Source: Conoideocrella luteorostrata (lineage: Eukaryota > Ascomycota > Sordariomycetes > Hypocreales > Clavicipitaceae). From it: DNA of 64,000 nucleotides. The notes beneath the pieces were generated by a model that was not told where the DNA came from, searched no databases, and worked only from the letters and a program-made list of their open reading frames with translations. Positions 47,434-59,920 of this stretch are shown in pieces. The stretch lies in contig JASWJB010000095.1 of assembly GCA_032433595.1 (NCBI GenBank), forward strand, positions 1 to 64,000, in the 5' to 3' direction. The first letter of the stretch is position 1. Each line of letters opens with the position of its first letter. Both the position numbers and the translations under genes were made by a program.

Positions 47434-50400
47434 ATGAGTCCCTCTACCACTCCGGAGCCGGGTCCCGATGTCAAATTAAATAAGGTTCATACTCAGCGGG
47501 CGAGATGGGCAACTCGTAAGATGACGGTCAAGAGCAGTAACAACAAGCGCCTGTCTCTCCTGAACCGTATGCAGCAGCACAAACGAACACAGTCCGAGAA
47601 AAGTGCTACCGGAGTTGACGGAAATGGTGCACCGTTCGAGGACCGCGATCCTGACCACGATGGCGACGAACACGGCAATGCCGGAGAGGACGCAGATGAA
47701 GACGAGTCGGATGACGAGGAAGACTCTAATCGGACGTTGTACTTCAACTTGCCTCTGCCAGACGACATGCTCGAAGACGGCAGCCCCATCTATTCCTATC
47801 CTCGAAACAAGATTCGGACTGCAAAATATACGCCGCTATCTTTTGTTCCTAAGAACTTGTGGTTCCAATTCCACAATGTAGCCAACATTTTCTTCTTGTT
47901 CTTGGTCATTCTAGTTGTATGTATACCACGAACCCTCTATTTAGCTCTCTTACACAGGGACGAAACTTCATTTTGACCTGCCAAGGACTAACCATTTCAA
48001 TTGCACAGATCTTTCCTATCTTTGGAGGCGTCAATCCGGGTCTGAACGCTGTTCCTCTGATTGTCATTATCGTCGTAACTGCCGGCAAAGACGCGATTGA
48101 AGACTATAGAAGGACTATTCTGGATATTGAGCTGAACAATGCACCTGTTCACAAATTGCACAACTGGAACAATGTCAACGTTGAGGAGGATAATGTTTCT
48201 ACCTGGAGAAGATTCAAAAAAGCAAATACTGCTCTTTTCGGCGGCATGTGGCACGCCATTGAGAGCATGTGGTCTAAGAAGGCGAGGAGACAGCGTGCAG
48301 AGCGTAAGAAGCTCAAGCTGCACCCTGAGCAGGCTGACGAAGGCCGACCTTCGATCGAAACGGTGCGCACTCGGCGATCAATTCGCGACTCGCTGGCTTC
48401 ACCCTTTGGCAACCGAGAGTCTTTTGTCGACGCCCACGAGGATATTCAGATGACACCAGTACCATCCCCAACCCCTGCAAACGGTGTTCCCCATATTCGA
48501 TTCCCGGATGAGGAAGAAGACAAGCGAGCAGCAGCCATTCGTAACATGAAGTCTGATGTGATCAATTACATGAAGCCAACTCAAGGCGCTCGCTTCAAAA
48601 AAGATACCTGGAAGGGCCTTCAAGTCGGTGACTTTGTGCGTATATATAACGATGACGAATTGCCCGCTGATATCATCATTTTGTCTACATCTGATCCCGA
48701 TGGTGCCTGCTACGTGGAGACCAAGAACTTGGATGGTGAGACTAATCTCAAGGTTCGACAAGCCCTTCGCTGTGGCCGTTCTATCAGACATGCTCGCGAT
48801 TGCGAGCGCGCCGAATTTCGGATCGAAAGCGAAGCCCCCCACCCTAATCTTTACAAATACAATGGGGCCATTCGCTGGAAGCAATTGATTCCCGAATATC
48901 CGGATGATGAGCCCCATGATATGACCGAGCCGATCACCATCGACAATCTCATGCTTCGAGGATGCAATCTGCGAAACACTGAATGGATTCTCGGTGTGGT
49001 TGTTTTCACTGGTCACGATACGCGAATTATGATGAATGCTGGTATAACGCCAAGCAAGCGGGCGAGAATTGCCAGAGAAATGAATTTCAACGTTGTTTGC
49101 AACTTTGGCATTCTTCTCATCATGTGCCTGCTTGCCGCCATTGTCAACGGTGTTGCCTGGGCCAAGACGAATGCTTCGCTCCACTTCTTCGAATTCGAGT
49201 CCATTGGTGGAAGTGCGCCCATGAGTGGCTTCATCACCTTCTGGGCGGCTATCATTCTATTCCAGAACTTGGTCCCTATCTCGCTTTACATTACCTTGGA
49301 AATTGTTCGCACGCTCCAGGCTATCTTCATTTTCAGCGACGTCAAAATGTACTATGAGCCAATTGACCAGCCTTGCATTCCCAAATCATGGAACATCTCA
49401 GATGATGTTGGACAAATTGAATACATCTTCTCTGACAAGACCGGTACTCTCACCCAAAATGTCATGGAATTCAAGAAGGCAACGATCAATGGGCAACCCT
49501 ACGGCGAAGCGTATACAGAAGCTCAGGCAGGTATGCAAAAACGGTTAGGTGTTGATGTAGAGCAGGAAGCAGTCCGTATCCATGCAGAAATCGCGGAAGC
49601 AAAAGTACGATCTCTTGAAGGCTTGCGAAAGATTAACGACAATCCCTATCTTCACGATGACGCCCTCACATTTATAGCTCCTGATTTCGTTTCTGATTTG
49701 GCTGGAGAACACGGCCAAGAGCAACAAGCGGCCATTGAAGAATTTATGCTGGCATTAGCCCTCTGTCACACCGTTATTGCGGAGAAGACTCCTGGCGACC
49801 CACCTAAGATGATATTCAAGGCGCAATCTCCTGATGAAGAAGCTCTTGTTGCGACCGCCCGTGATATGGGTTTCACCGTGCTAGGCCACTCCGGTGACGG
49901 CATCAACCTCAACGTCATGGGTGAGGAGCGTCATTACCCCATACTCAACACTATCGAATTCAACTCTAGCCGAAAACGGATGAGCTCTATCGTTCGCATG
50001 TCAGACGGCCGCATCGTCTTGTACTGCAAAGGCGCCGATTCAGTGATTTATTCTCGGTTGAAGCGAGGCGAACAGCAACAACTTAGACGCGAGACTGCTG
50101 AACATCTTGAGATGTTTGCCCGTGAGGGTTTACGTACTCTGTGCATTGCCCGCAAGGAATTGAGTGAGGAGCAGTATCGCGACTGGAAGAAGGAGCACGA
50201 TGTCGCTGCTTCGGCCCTCGAGAACCGTGACGAGAAGCTGGAAAATGTTGCCGAACTGATTGAACAGGACCTCTATCTTCTTGGCGGCACAGCCATTGAG
50301 GATCGCCTTCAGGATGGCGTCCCCGATACCATTGCCCTCCTCGCCAAAGCTGGTATAAAGCTCTGGGTTCTGACTGGCGACAAAGTTGAGACGGCCATCA

Positions 50401-52190
50401 ACATTGGCTTCTCTTGCAACCTGCTCAACAATGACATGGAGCTGATCCACCTCAAGGTTGACGAAGACGAGAGTGGAGAGACTCAGGACGAAGCCTTCCT
50501 CGAAAGCGTCGAGAAGCAGCTTGATCAACACCTTGAGTTCTTTGAAATGACTGGTGGTGATGAAGATCTTGCTTTGGCAAAGAAGAACCACGAGCCTCCT
50601 GGCCCTACCCACGGCATAGTTATCGACGGCTTCACCCTTCGCTGGGCACTCAATGATAGCTTGAAACAGAAGTTTTTGTTATTGTGCAAGCAATGCCGAT
50701 CGGTTCTCTGTTGCCGAGTTAGCCCCGCTCAGAAAGCTGCTGTTGTCGCCATGGTTAAGAATGGATTGGATGTTATGACACTGTCCATTGGCGACGGTGC
50801 AAACGACGTAGCTATGATTCAAGAAGCTGATGTTGGTGTTGGTATCGCGGGTTTGGAGGGCCGCCAGGCCGCCATGTCTTCTGATTATGCTATTGCCCAA
50901 TTCCGCTACCTTCAGCGACTGGTTCTCGTGCACGGACGGTGGTCGTACCGAAGACTAGCAGAGAGTATCAGCAACTTTTTCTATAAGAACATGGTTTGGA
51001 CGTTTGCTATTTTCTGGTATGAAATTTTCACCGACTTCGACATGACTTATCTCTTCGACTACACCTATATTCTCATGTTCAACCTGTTTTTCACATCTGT
51101 ACCAGTTGCCATCATGGGTGTTCTCGATCAGGATGTGTCGGACACAGTGTCCCTCGCTGTGCCTGAGTTATACCGCAGGGGTATCGAACGGTTGGAATGG
51201 ACTCAGAAGAAGTTCTGGTATGTTGCAACATAGATTCCCTTCCATCCATTATATGGATTACATCAGCTAACCAATACGCTTTTTCACAGGATGTATATGA
51301 TTGATGGTGTCTACCAGTCTGTTATGGTATTCTTTATCCCTTACCTGTTGTTCACCCCCGGCAAGTCTGTGACCTTCAACGGGCTCGGCCTCGAAGACAG
51401 ACTTCGATTTGGTGCTTATGTCGCTCATCCTGCCATTCTGGCCATCAACGGGTACATATTGATCAACACCTATCGATGGGATTGGCTGATGCTTCTCATT
51501 GTTGTCATAAGTGACATTTTCATCTTCTTTTGGACCGGCATCTACACATCCTTCACCTCATCGGGTTACTTCTACCACACGGCTGCGCAAGTGTACGGGG
51601 AGGCTAGTTTCTGGGCTGTCTTTTTCATTGTTCCTGTTATTTGCCTGTTCCCTCGCTTTGCCATCAAAGCTCTCCAGAAGGTTTATTGGCCATATGATGT
51701 CGATATTATTCGAGAACAGGAGCTTATGGGCAAATTTGCTCATCTTGAGCAAGAATCTATAGCGGATGCAAGCAGCGAAAAGCTTTCCAGCAAAAAGTCG
51801 GGATCCGAGAGCCCGAAAAAACCAAGGCATATCGCCTATGGTAGCGTGGATGAAGATTTGCGACCAATCTATCCGCCATCAACGGCTACTCGTACCACGA
51901 CACATAATCGGACCCAAAATGGCAGTGATTCGACCAACTACACTGGTAACCGTATGTCGCTGGATGTCCCTGTTCATGGCCGGCCTTCAATAGAAAGAGC
52001 AAGGCCGTCCTATGATCGTATGCGAGCTTCGATGGATCGTGTACGGCCAAGTTTTGAGGCAAGCAACGATTTCACGTCGGCGGCGCGACTGTCGCGAATC
52101 GAATCGAGTCAATCTCAAGGTCACCACCCTGGCGGGCGCTTTAAAGCAAGACTCCGTGGGCTGTCGTTGACAAAGAGTGCCAACAACTAG
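47434..52190 (+). CDS. dnfA: P4-ATPase phospholipid flippase, Dnf1/Dnf2 (DnfA) class
   Basis: Three exons (47,434-47,916; 48,009-51,217; 51,290-52,190) encode 1,530 residues. After an acidic N-terminal tail comes the P4 entry RNKIRTAKYTPLSFVPKNLWFQF. The actuator loop has DGETNLK, TM4 the P4 signature PISL (about residue 583), the phosphorylation loop DKTGTLTQN with catalytic Asp near 637, the nucleotide domain TGDKVETA, and the hinge GDGANDVAMIQ near 1,090. The last exon supplies TM7-10 and a 200-residue cytosolic tail. Dnf1-class enzymes flip phosphatidylcholine and phosphatidylethanolamine (and lyso forms) to the inner leaflet, with an Lem3/CDC50 partner, supporting polarity and endocytosis. 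The tail holds five R-x-S-hydrophobic-D/E sites resembling the Fpk1 flippase-kinase consensus. Both donors are GTATGT; introns are 92 and 72 nt. Confidence 0.97.
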
Positions 52191-53353
52191 AAGCCACTTG
52201 ACCCTGGTTTGCGCCGACGTCGACCTTGAGGTTTCCCTGTACATTGATATACTTGACAGCCGTCGTCACCTTGATACCCCCATCAACTTTCCACCACGTG
52301 ATAGAAGGTTTAATTCCCCCACCAATTTTTTTGTTTTGTTTTTGGAAGAACGACAACGCTGGACCTGGCTGTCGCTGTGTTTTCATGATCTGCATGAGCG
52401 ATCTACGAGTTTCTAGCAGCCACTTGCTTACATCCCTTTTTTGTTAATTGTTTATCGATGACTACGCCCACACATCACCGCTTATACACACCAACACACA
52501 CCAACACATACCCGGCCAAAAAAAAAAGCGAACACTGGCGGCACAACCAGAGAGATGTTTCTTTGTAAGCCTTCACCTCTTTTGGAGGAAGATTTGTCTT
52601 CGCAAGGCGTTTTCCGGACTGGAGCATGATACTTACCCCTTTTTTTTCTTGCCTCATATCGTCGTGTCTTTTTGCGACACTTAGAATTTCTTGCTGGAAG
52701 AGATGGAAAATAAGGGAGGAAGACTCGCATTCGCTTTATTGCATGTCATACAGTATAAATTTGGCTTTGTACCTGCCTTGACTTCTCTCCTCTTTCTGCT
52801 CTCCTTCCATCACTTGACTTTAGTTGTAAATGCGAGGAACTTTAAGGCGTGTTTTAGAGGTGTGAGAAAGGGGGGACACACGGCGGCTGCATCGGTGGAC
52901 AAAGCCCTGGATATGGGAGTTGTAGTTACCTGTGAATATCCTATTTTCTTTTTGGAGATGAAAAAGAAGTACAAATGCAAAGAAAAATATAAATCAAGCT
53001 GAGCCCATCGAACTGATGAATGTGATATGATGCGAGGCTGGTGAAGATGTCCTCGGAATCCGAACTCCAAAGTGGTGTGATATGGATCAGGGGTTTATGC
53101 CTGATTATATGGAGTACTAGCTAGTTTATCTGGCGGGTTGGGTGGGTGGATTGGATTGTTCATTGCCCCACATGAGCTTTGGGACTTTATCGAATTGGCC
53201 CTCCATGTTCTACTATTTGAACCTCGGATTTCCGACGCTCTCGAGGCGATAGCCATCATATTCTGCACGAGAGCAGCCATTGAAGCCCCTCAATTTCCAA
53301 TTTCCAAAGAACGGAGGCCAGATTATTCTCTTAGAACATTTCAAGTGGCCACG
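52191..53353. other. Intergenic gap, flippase to ALDH
   Basis: The 3' UTR of the flippase and the promoter of the aldehyde dehydrogenase; no gene or repeat of note. Confidence 0.65.
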
Positions 53354-55285
53354 ATGGGGCTCCCATTTTTGGAGCGGCTGCTGTCTACGTGGCACAGCCT
53401 CGACGACTATGCGACTCGTCAGTTCAGCATTTCGTAAGGAACAAACGAATCTTACCAGACTCTGCATGAGGAGGCCCCTAATGACTACTTTCTCAGCCAA
53501 GATGCTAACTATCACTCGTCATCAACCTCCAGAACAACCACTCTACAAGTCGTGTGCGCCGTTGGCGCCATCCTCGCCATTACCCTGCTCACCCGCCTGT
53601 CCATCTACGCCCACTCACAGTCGACCCCCCCTCGTCGCTACTACGTCCCTCCGCCCAAGCTTCCCGAGAAGAACACTGCAGCGGTCGACCAGCCCGGCAT
53701 CAAGATACCTGGGAGTTCTGCCATCCAGTGCTACGCCCCCGCTACAGGCCAGTTCCTCGGGCTCGTCAACCCTGCCACCCCGGACGGCATCGATCGAAGC
53801 ATTGCCGCCGCGGGTGCCGCGCAGAAGAAATGGGCCAGGACGACGTTTCGCGAACGAAGGGCTGTTCTACGCTCTCTGATGCAGTATGTCATGGACAACG
53901 CGCACGATATCTGCAGGGTGGCTGGTCTGGACAGCGGGAAGACCATGGTTGATGCGCAGCTCGGCGAGATTCTCGTCACGGTTGAGAAGATCCAGTGGAC
54001 GCTGCTGCATGGTGAGAAGGCGCTGAGGCCGTCGAGCCGCTCGACGAACTTGCTCATGGCGTATAAGCGCAACACGGTGTACTACGAGCCGTTGGGGGTG
54101 GTTTCTGCGCTGGTCAGCTGGAACTATCCGTTCCATAACATGATGGGCCCGATTATCAGTGCGCTGTTTACGGGGAATGCGGTTGTCGTGAAGGTCTCGG
54201 AGCAGACGGCCTGGTCGAGCGCCTGGTTTGCCAACATTGCCAGGGGGGCATTGACCGCTCATGGACATGATCCCCAGCTCGTCCAGACGGTCGTTTGCTG
54301 GCCCCAGACTGCGGGACATCTCACTTCTCACCCGGGCATCAGTCATATCACATTTATTGGGTCACAGTCTATAGCGCATCACGTTGCTGCCAGTGCAGCG
54401 AAGAGCCTGACGCCTGTTGTTGCGGAACTGGGTGGCAAGGATCCGTTTATCGTGCTCGACTCTGCTATCAAGGACCTGCCTCGTATCGTGGAGATAGTTC
54501 TGCGCGGTACCTTTCAGGCTTCTGGCCAGAACTGCATTGGCATCGAGCGTGTCATTGCCGCGGGGGCATACGACAAACTCGTGGACATGCTGGAGCCGCG
54601 CGTCAAAGCCCTCAGGTTAGGTCCCGATGCTGACGTCGGGGCCATGATCTCCGGCACCTCGTTCAGCCGCTTGGAAGAGCTCATTGCGGATGCTGTCTCC
54701 CGAGGAGCTCGCCTCCTGTCCGGCGGTAAAAGATACACGCACCCCGACTACCCCCAGGGTCATTACTTCGAACCCACCCTCCTCGTGGATGTCACTCCGG
54801 ACATGAAGATCGCCCAGCACGAATGTTTCGCACCGGTATTGACGCTTCTTCGCGCCAAGTCCTCCTCTGCTGAGGATATGCTGGCCATAGCGAACGCCCC
54901 CAACTTCGGTCTCGGGGCTTCTGTCCACGGCTCAGAGCGCGATCCCGCCATGGGCCCCATTGTCCGTGGTCTCAAGGCCGGCATGGTCGCTGTCAATGAC
55001 TTTGGTGCCTATTACGCAGTTCAGCTTCCCTTTGGCGGAGTTGCCGGCTCAGGATACGGCAGATTTGCAGGCGAGGAGGGTCTTAAGGGCCTGTGCAATA
55101 TCAAGAGTGTTTGTGAGGATCGGTTTGGATGGATGGGTGTGCGGACAGGGATTCCGCCACCGGTGCAGTATCCTGTTCCTAGCCAGGAGAAAGGCTGGAA
55201 GTTCACGCAGGGTGTTGTGGAGGTCGGGTATGGGGAGGGCCCGAGAAAGGTCAGAGGTTTGGGAAGGATATTAGGGAATATGTGA
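53354..55285 (+). CDS. Membrane-anchored aldehyde dehydrogenase, Msc7-like
   Basis: Exons 53,354-53,433 and 53,533-55,285 give 610 residues. Exon 1 starts MGLPFLERLLSTWHSL and the join creates SISSTTTLQVV, followed by a hydrophobic segment (about residues 33-49, VCAVGAILAITLL) that anchors the enzyme in a membrane. The ALDH fold follows: NAD-pocket motif SWNYPFHN, the general-base region VAELGGKDPF with Glu near 325, and QASGQNCIGIERV with the nucleophile Cys near 361, the normal 36-residue spacing. The C-terminal oligomerisation region has LPFGGVAGSGYGRF. It should oxidise an aldehyde to the acid with NAD(P); the substrate is unknown. N-terminal anchor and sequence style match yeast Msc7 rather than soluble ALDHs. 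A 99-nt intron with a GCTAAC branch site separates the exons. Confidence 0.95.
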
Positions 55286-55709
55286 ATATTAATGGGATTG
55301 GGGCTGGCGATTTGGTGGGATACTCTCACAGCACAAGAGTCGACGTCACAAAATAGTTTCATGGGTATGTACATAATGGCAAGGAATAATGTAATCTATC
55401 ACTTGGCTTGGTTCCACATCTTTAAACTGCGCTGATTAAGAAATGTTTCGTCACATTCGTTCCCTTATTAGTTGGATATGTTCCAAATGACCATTTATTG
55501 TGTTCTGCCTAGCCCGAGTATATAGCAAACTTAGTAGTTGAGGCAGTAGCCCTCTCATGCGTGTGAGGCAATACCGAGATGAAAAATTCAAATCTTATGG
55601 TTGTGTCATCCGCGGCCGAAGAAAAAAGCAAGCGATTCATGCGAATTGTACTTGGAGTCTGCCATGTATCCGCAAAAGATCACCAGAGATCACCAGAGAT
55701 CACCAGAGA
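55286..55709. other. Convergent gap, ALDH / helicase
   Basis: 424 bases between converging stop codons holding both 3' UTRs and a 10-bp tandem repeat against the helicase stop. Confidence 0.7.
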
Positions 55710-55716
55710 TCACCAG
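55681..55716 (-). repeat. CACCAGAGAT decamer repeat at the helicase stop codon
   Basis: Three exact CACCAGAGAT units and a partial fourth, running from the last codons of the helicase gene across its TGA into the 3' UTR. Expansion or contraction could shift where the protein ends. Confidence 0.85.
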
Positions 55717-57733
55717 CCACCACCAGCAGTCACAGTCTCAGTACCCCAACCATTGCTAGTAGGCGCATAAGTATCGGGCTGACCCCAGCCGTTGCTGGCA
55801 GGAGGATTTGGGTCGGGCTGACCCCCCCATCCAGAAGAGGCACCAGCGTTTTCATCTTTACCACCTCCGCCCCAGGCATCACCGCCATCGCCAGTTCCAT
55901 CACCAGAAGTCGTACCATTCTGCTCCTGGCCCTGCTCCTGGCCCTGCTCCTGTCCAAGAGCTTCATCAGGATCGTAGTCCGACTCCGTTTCGAAGCGCGG
56001 ACGGTTGGCGGCTTCCCCCTCGGGAACGTACATCTCGAGAAATGGGGGAATCTCCTGCTTGGTTTCTAGGAGAGTTCTGGTGAGAACGCTGGCGATGCTA
56101 TCATCATAGCTAGGACTGAAAAGAGACGTAGCTATGCCGCGATGCCCAATTCGTCCAGTGCGACCTGACAAGCATGGTCAATAACGTTGTCTTACAGTTA
56201 GGGACGCCAACTTACCAATCCGGTGGGTGTATTCTTCGATTCCACCATGTTCAATGGACGGAAGGTCATAGTTGATGACGTGCATGACGTTCTGGACGTC
56301 GATGCCGCGAGCAGTGACCCCAGTTGCAATCAGAATAGGGGCATTACCAGCTCGGAAAGCACGCAAGGCAGCCTCACGTTCCTTCTGCGTTCGATCCGAG
56401 TGAATAGACGTGACAGGGAGGCCAATGTTGTAAAGGAAATCATCTAGATTGTCTACCTCTCGACGACTGTTGGTGAAAATAATGGTTCTGACCCCAGTCA
56501 TGCCATTGAGCAAGCCGAGAAGGATGTCGCGCTTTTCTTCACGTTCAGCCTGGATGATATTCTGCTTGATATTCACAGTGGTACTTCCGGCCCTGCCAAC
56601 TCGGAAACGAACATAAGCGGAAGACAAGTATTCCTTGGCGAGCTCGCGGGCAGCTTTGGGGAAAGTGGCGGAAAACAGACCGTACTTGATGTTGCCTTCG
56701 TCCTGCTCTACGCTCTGATGTTAGCTTGGATGCTATTCTATAAATGAGGTGGAAAACCACTCACCACCGCCGGTAAGAATCTGACGAATTTCCTCTTCCC
56801 AGTCAGCTTCGAGCATCTCGTCTGCCTCATCGATCACCATGTACTTTAGACGACGAAGCGTCAGAATGTTTGGGCGCGAAATAAAGTCGACTAGACGCCC
56901 AGGAGTTCCAACGAGAACGTCGCAGCCCTTGCTCAAAAGGCTGATTTGATCCTTGGTAGGTATGCCACCGTAGACAACACAAGGACGAAGCATGGTGCGA
57001 TAGCAAAACTTTCGAGCTTCATTGAAGATTTGCACAGCCAACTCGCGGGTTGGAGCAACCACCATGACTAAAGGTTCAGCGGTAACTTGATCGACCCCTT
57101 CACGAAAGGTTGCCGGGTTGGGCCGAGGAGCAGCTAGCTTCTTAGCCTTTCCCATGAGCTTGCTGAGAATAGGAATCAGATAAGCGGCAGTTTTCCCTGA
57201 CCCTTTGTTGTCAAAAAATGTTAGTGGGCGTTCAAGATGAGGAAGCGAAACGACTACATACCGGTCTGCGCAACACTAATAACATCATGACCCTGGAGCA
57301 TGGATGGAATGGTATACTTCTGGATTGGAGTTGGGAAGTCATAGCCCATCAATTTGACGTTCTCCATCATGACGGGATGCAGTCCAGCATCTTTGAACTT
57401 GAGAATCGGCTTGATTCTGGTTGGGCCTTCCTGCGTGACTTCAATTTCATCGATCCTATGGATGTTAGACGCTTGCTAGTTCACACCAAGAGGAACGTAC
57501 TTGGAAAAGTCCAGCCCGGTTCGCATATGGCGAGTTTTCGGGTCACCAAAGAGCTCCAACTCGAGGGTTTCAAACTTGGGACCAACATCTCCAAATTCGT
57601 CGTCCCATTGATAAACCTCTGCCTGGCCGTCGAACACTGTAGCGGCTTCAGAGCTAGAAAGTGCAGTGTAGTCCACTTTCTGTCGCTCGACCCAGGCACC
57701 TGAGCCGACTTCAGTTCCATTGGTATCTCCCAT
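55710..57733 (-). CDS. DEAD-box RNA helicase with WG-repeat tail
   Basis: Five exons on the minus strand (57,733-57,501; 57,455-57,262; 57,202-56,765; 56,707-56,216; 56,164-55,710) encode 603 residues. Motifs in order: Q motif (GYDFPTPIQ), Walker A (AQTGSGKT, rebuilt across intron 2), PTRELA, TPGRLVDF, DEAD (VIDEADEML), SAT (FSATF, after intron 3), and in lobe 2 IIFTNSRREV, ATGVTARGIDV and HRIGRTGRIGH (across intron 4). Lobe 2 has EHGGIEEY where Ded1 has a shorter link, so this is a Ded1/Vasa-like relative rather than Ded1 itself. The tail has GQEQ repeats and then five Trp residues each beside Gly (DAWG, SGWG, NGWG twice, GGGW). Introns are 45-59 nt. A good donor/acceptor pair at 57,932/57,757 suggests a 176-nt intron in the 5' UTR. 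Confidence 0.94.
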
Positions 57734-58786
57734 AGCTGCTACTTTAGATCGCAAACCTGCGCGTGCTTGGGTTAGTCTCTTGATTTGGGTCGGAGAAAGA
57801 CTCGCTTGACAGAGGGTCAAGCTGACAATTACTGCGCTAGGAATGTAACCATGGGACGAGACGAATGCAACCTCGCGAGGACATAATGGAAATAAGCATT
57901 GGAAAGGGCATCTTACTCTATAGTCTGCGTACCTGGTGTTGGTGAGGGAGAAATTAGTTCGTTATGGCAATATCGAAACGAAATAGAAAGACCCTAAGAT
58001 TCCGGCACAGATGACATGGCAAGAAAGAAGCATGAAGATGAGATGAAAGAGGAAGGAGCAGCGTGTGAGTTGGAGTAAACATATATGTAAACACCGACAG
58101 CTGGTGGCCAGGCTGTCAGCCGCGAGCTGCACTGACGGAGCGTTGACACTGGCAGCACGGACCAGCACGACGGCGGCTTGATCTCATAACCAGGATCAAA
58201 CGAATCAAACGACATGATTAATCTATTGAGTGAAACAAGAACGAGCTTCGTAAAATATGTATTTGTTCTGCAGGCGAAGAGAGACGCAACCCTAGTATCG
58301 ATGTTCGTTAAATTATCGAAGCGGCGCAATAGTCTGCCATCTTGCCACATTCGAGTTCATGTACCTGTCTAGCTATCCGCTATTGAAAGAAATATATTAC
58401 CTACCCAGGAGCCTGGGTAGTGTTAAGTGTACACTGTGCCATTCGATTTGACAACGGCCATGTATTCACATCCTCCTCGTGCTTGGAATAGTTGCAAAGG
58501 AACATTGGTACTGCAGGCCCAAGCGGCTGTTACTTTCATAACAATTGAGGGCTGTTGTATGGCGGACAGAAGCCGTGAAGGCTTCACAGTAGCATGTTTC
58601 TACTGTGCGGCCCAAGATTTCCCAGAAGGTCGACTGAGCAATTGTTTCCATCCCTTTTTGGGAGTAGGTTCGTCTGATGTCTATTTCGCGGGGACCGTTC
58701 CGGCTCATCATGACAGTCGTCGATGACAGATACCTTTAAGCCGACATATTATCAAAATTGATTGACGCGCTGCACAGATAATTCTT
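57734..58786. other. Promoter and leader of the helicase gene
   Basis: Contains a probable 5'-UTR intron of the helicase (57,757-57,932, GTACGC donor, CTAAC branch site, CAG acceptor) and the 3' UTR of ipi1. No other gene is seen. Confidence 0.6.
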
Positions 58787-59920
58787 TCACCACAAATCAA
58801 GAAGATCTTGCGTATCTAATGCAGTGGAGGGCTCGAAATCTGCCATTGCATCCTTCAGCACCTGTTCCAACACCGAAGCTGCGCGACCCGTGGCGCCACC
58901 CTCCTTCTTCGCCTTATCTAGTCCCTTGTTAACCGCATCAAGAAATCGTCGGTGAAAGACTTGCTGACGAGCCTCTTTGTTAGAATATATCTCTCCTTCC
59001 TCATCGCGCCGAGCACCTGACAGATTAAGATACTCGAAGGCGTTTGGTGCCCGCGGTACTCCATATAATATATTCCAATATTGTGCAGTGGTTTCGGTTT
59101 TTGACGATTCCTCAGCAAATCCGGCCTGGAGAAACTTTGACAGAGCCATTATCTGCCTTGCTAGTGCCTGTGCATCCTTAGCTTTCATTGATGTCTTGCC
59201 GGCAGAGGTCCAGCCACCATTTGCAGAAGATACGGCCCAGCCCATCATTGCACAGAACGTGCTTAAAGTCTTCACCCAGCCACCAGGGCAGTTAACGAGC
59301 TCGGAACCTGCGACCTCGACGAGCCACTCCATCACGCTTAGCGAGTCGTTGCTGATATCTGCGGACAAATGCGTCATTCCTGCCCTGATATACATGGATG
59401 CATGCTCTGTACCGTGTTTTACTTCATCCCCAGGTAAATTATGAAGTAGTTTGATGAGCTGAGCTCGCACTGGCGTAGAGCTGTCTGACACTAACGGCAG
59501 AAGCTTCTTGAGAAGAGCATTGGTGCCAACAGGATTGCTTGGGGGACTAGTTGATAGCTGACTTGTCAAATAAGCTAAAGCCTCTCGACGCTGCTTATCA
59601 GATTTTGAAGAAGATGCCAAAGACAGGCTGTGCTTAAACTGCTGTGTAAAATTGGGTGCGTCTGTCGACAAGGACTGATGCCCCATCACAATCGCTGCTG
59701 CTGGTGAGCCCATTGCTTAAAAACAAATTCAAGAGAATTCCCTCACCTTTGGACTTGAAGCTAGTGTCCGTAAAGTTCGAGGCTTTGGCCTGGGTTTTCC
59801 CGACCTTGTATTTTGGTTTCTATATCATTCTGTTAAGTCGATGAACTTCATCAGGCTGATAAGAATATGTACCTGGAAGTCTTTCTGCTTCTCCTTCTTT
59901 TTCTTTGTGCTGGAACCCAT
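58787..59920 (-). CDS. ipi1: Pre-rRNA processing protein Ipi1 (Tex10-related)
   Basis: Three exons on the minus strand (59,920-59,873; 59,819-59,747; 59,694-58,787) encode 342 residues. The first two exons are short and give the Lys-rich start MGSSTKKKKEKQKDFQKP followed by YKVGKTQAKASNFTDTSFKSK, typical of Ipi1. Exon 3 continues AIVMGHQSLSTD and then helical ARM/HEAT-like repeats (LLKKLLPLVSDSSTPVRAQL, MTHLSADISNDSLSVMEWL). Ipi1 works with Rix1 and Ipi3 in the nucleolus and nucleoplasm on late 60S pre-ribosomes, including ITS2 removal. A naive start at 59,713 lies inside intron 2 and would give a wrong N-terminus. Introns are about 53 and 52 nt. The start codon faces that of the roadblock gene 256 bases away. 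Confidence 0.92.

Noticed and set aside
48399..49184. 261-codon frame antisense to the flippase
   Set aside because: Shadow frame within a strongly conserved P4-ATPase exon; no independent signal.
59695..59713. ATG at 59,713 as the start of Ipi1
   Set aside because: It lies in an intron; splicing from two upstream exons restores the Lys-rich N-terminus typical of Ipi1.
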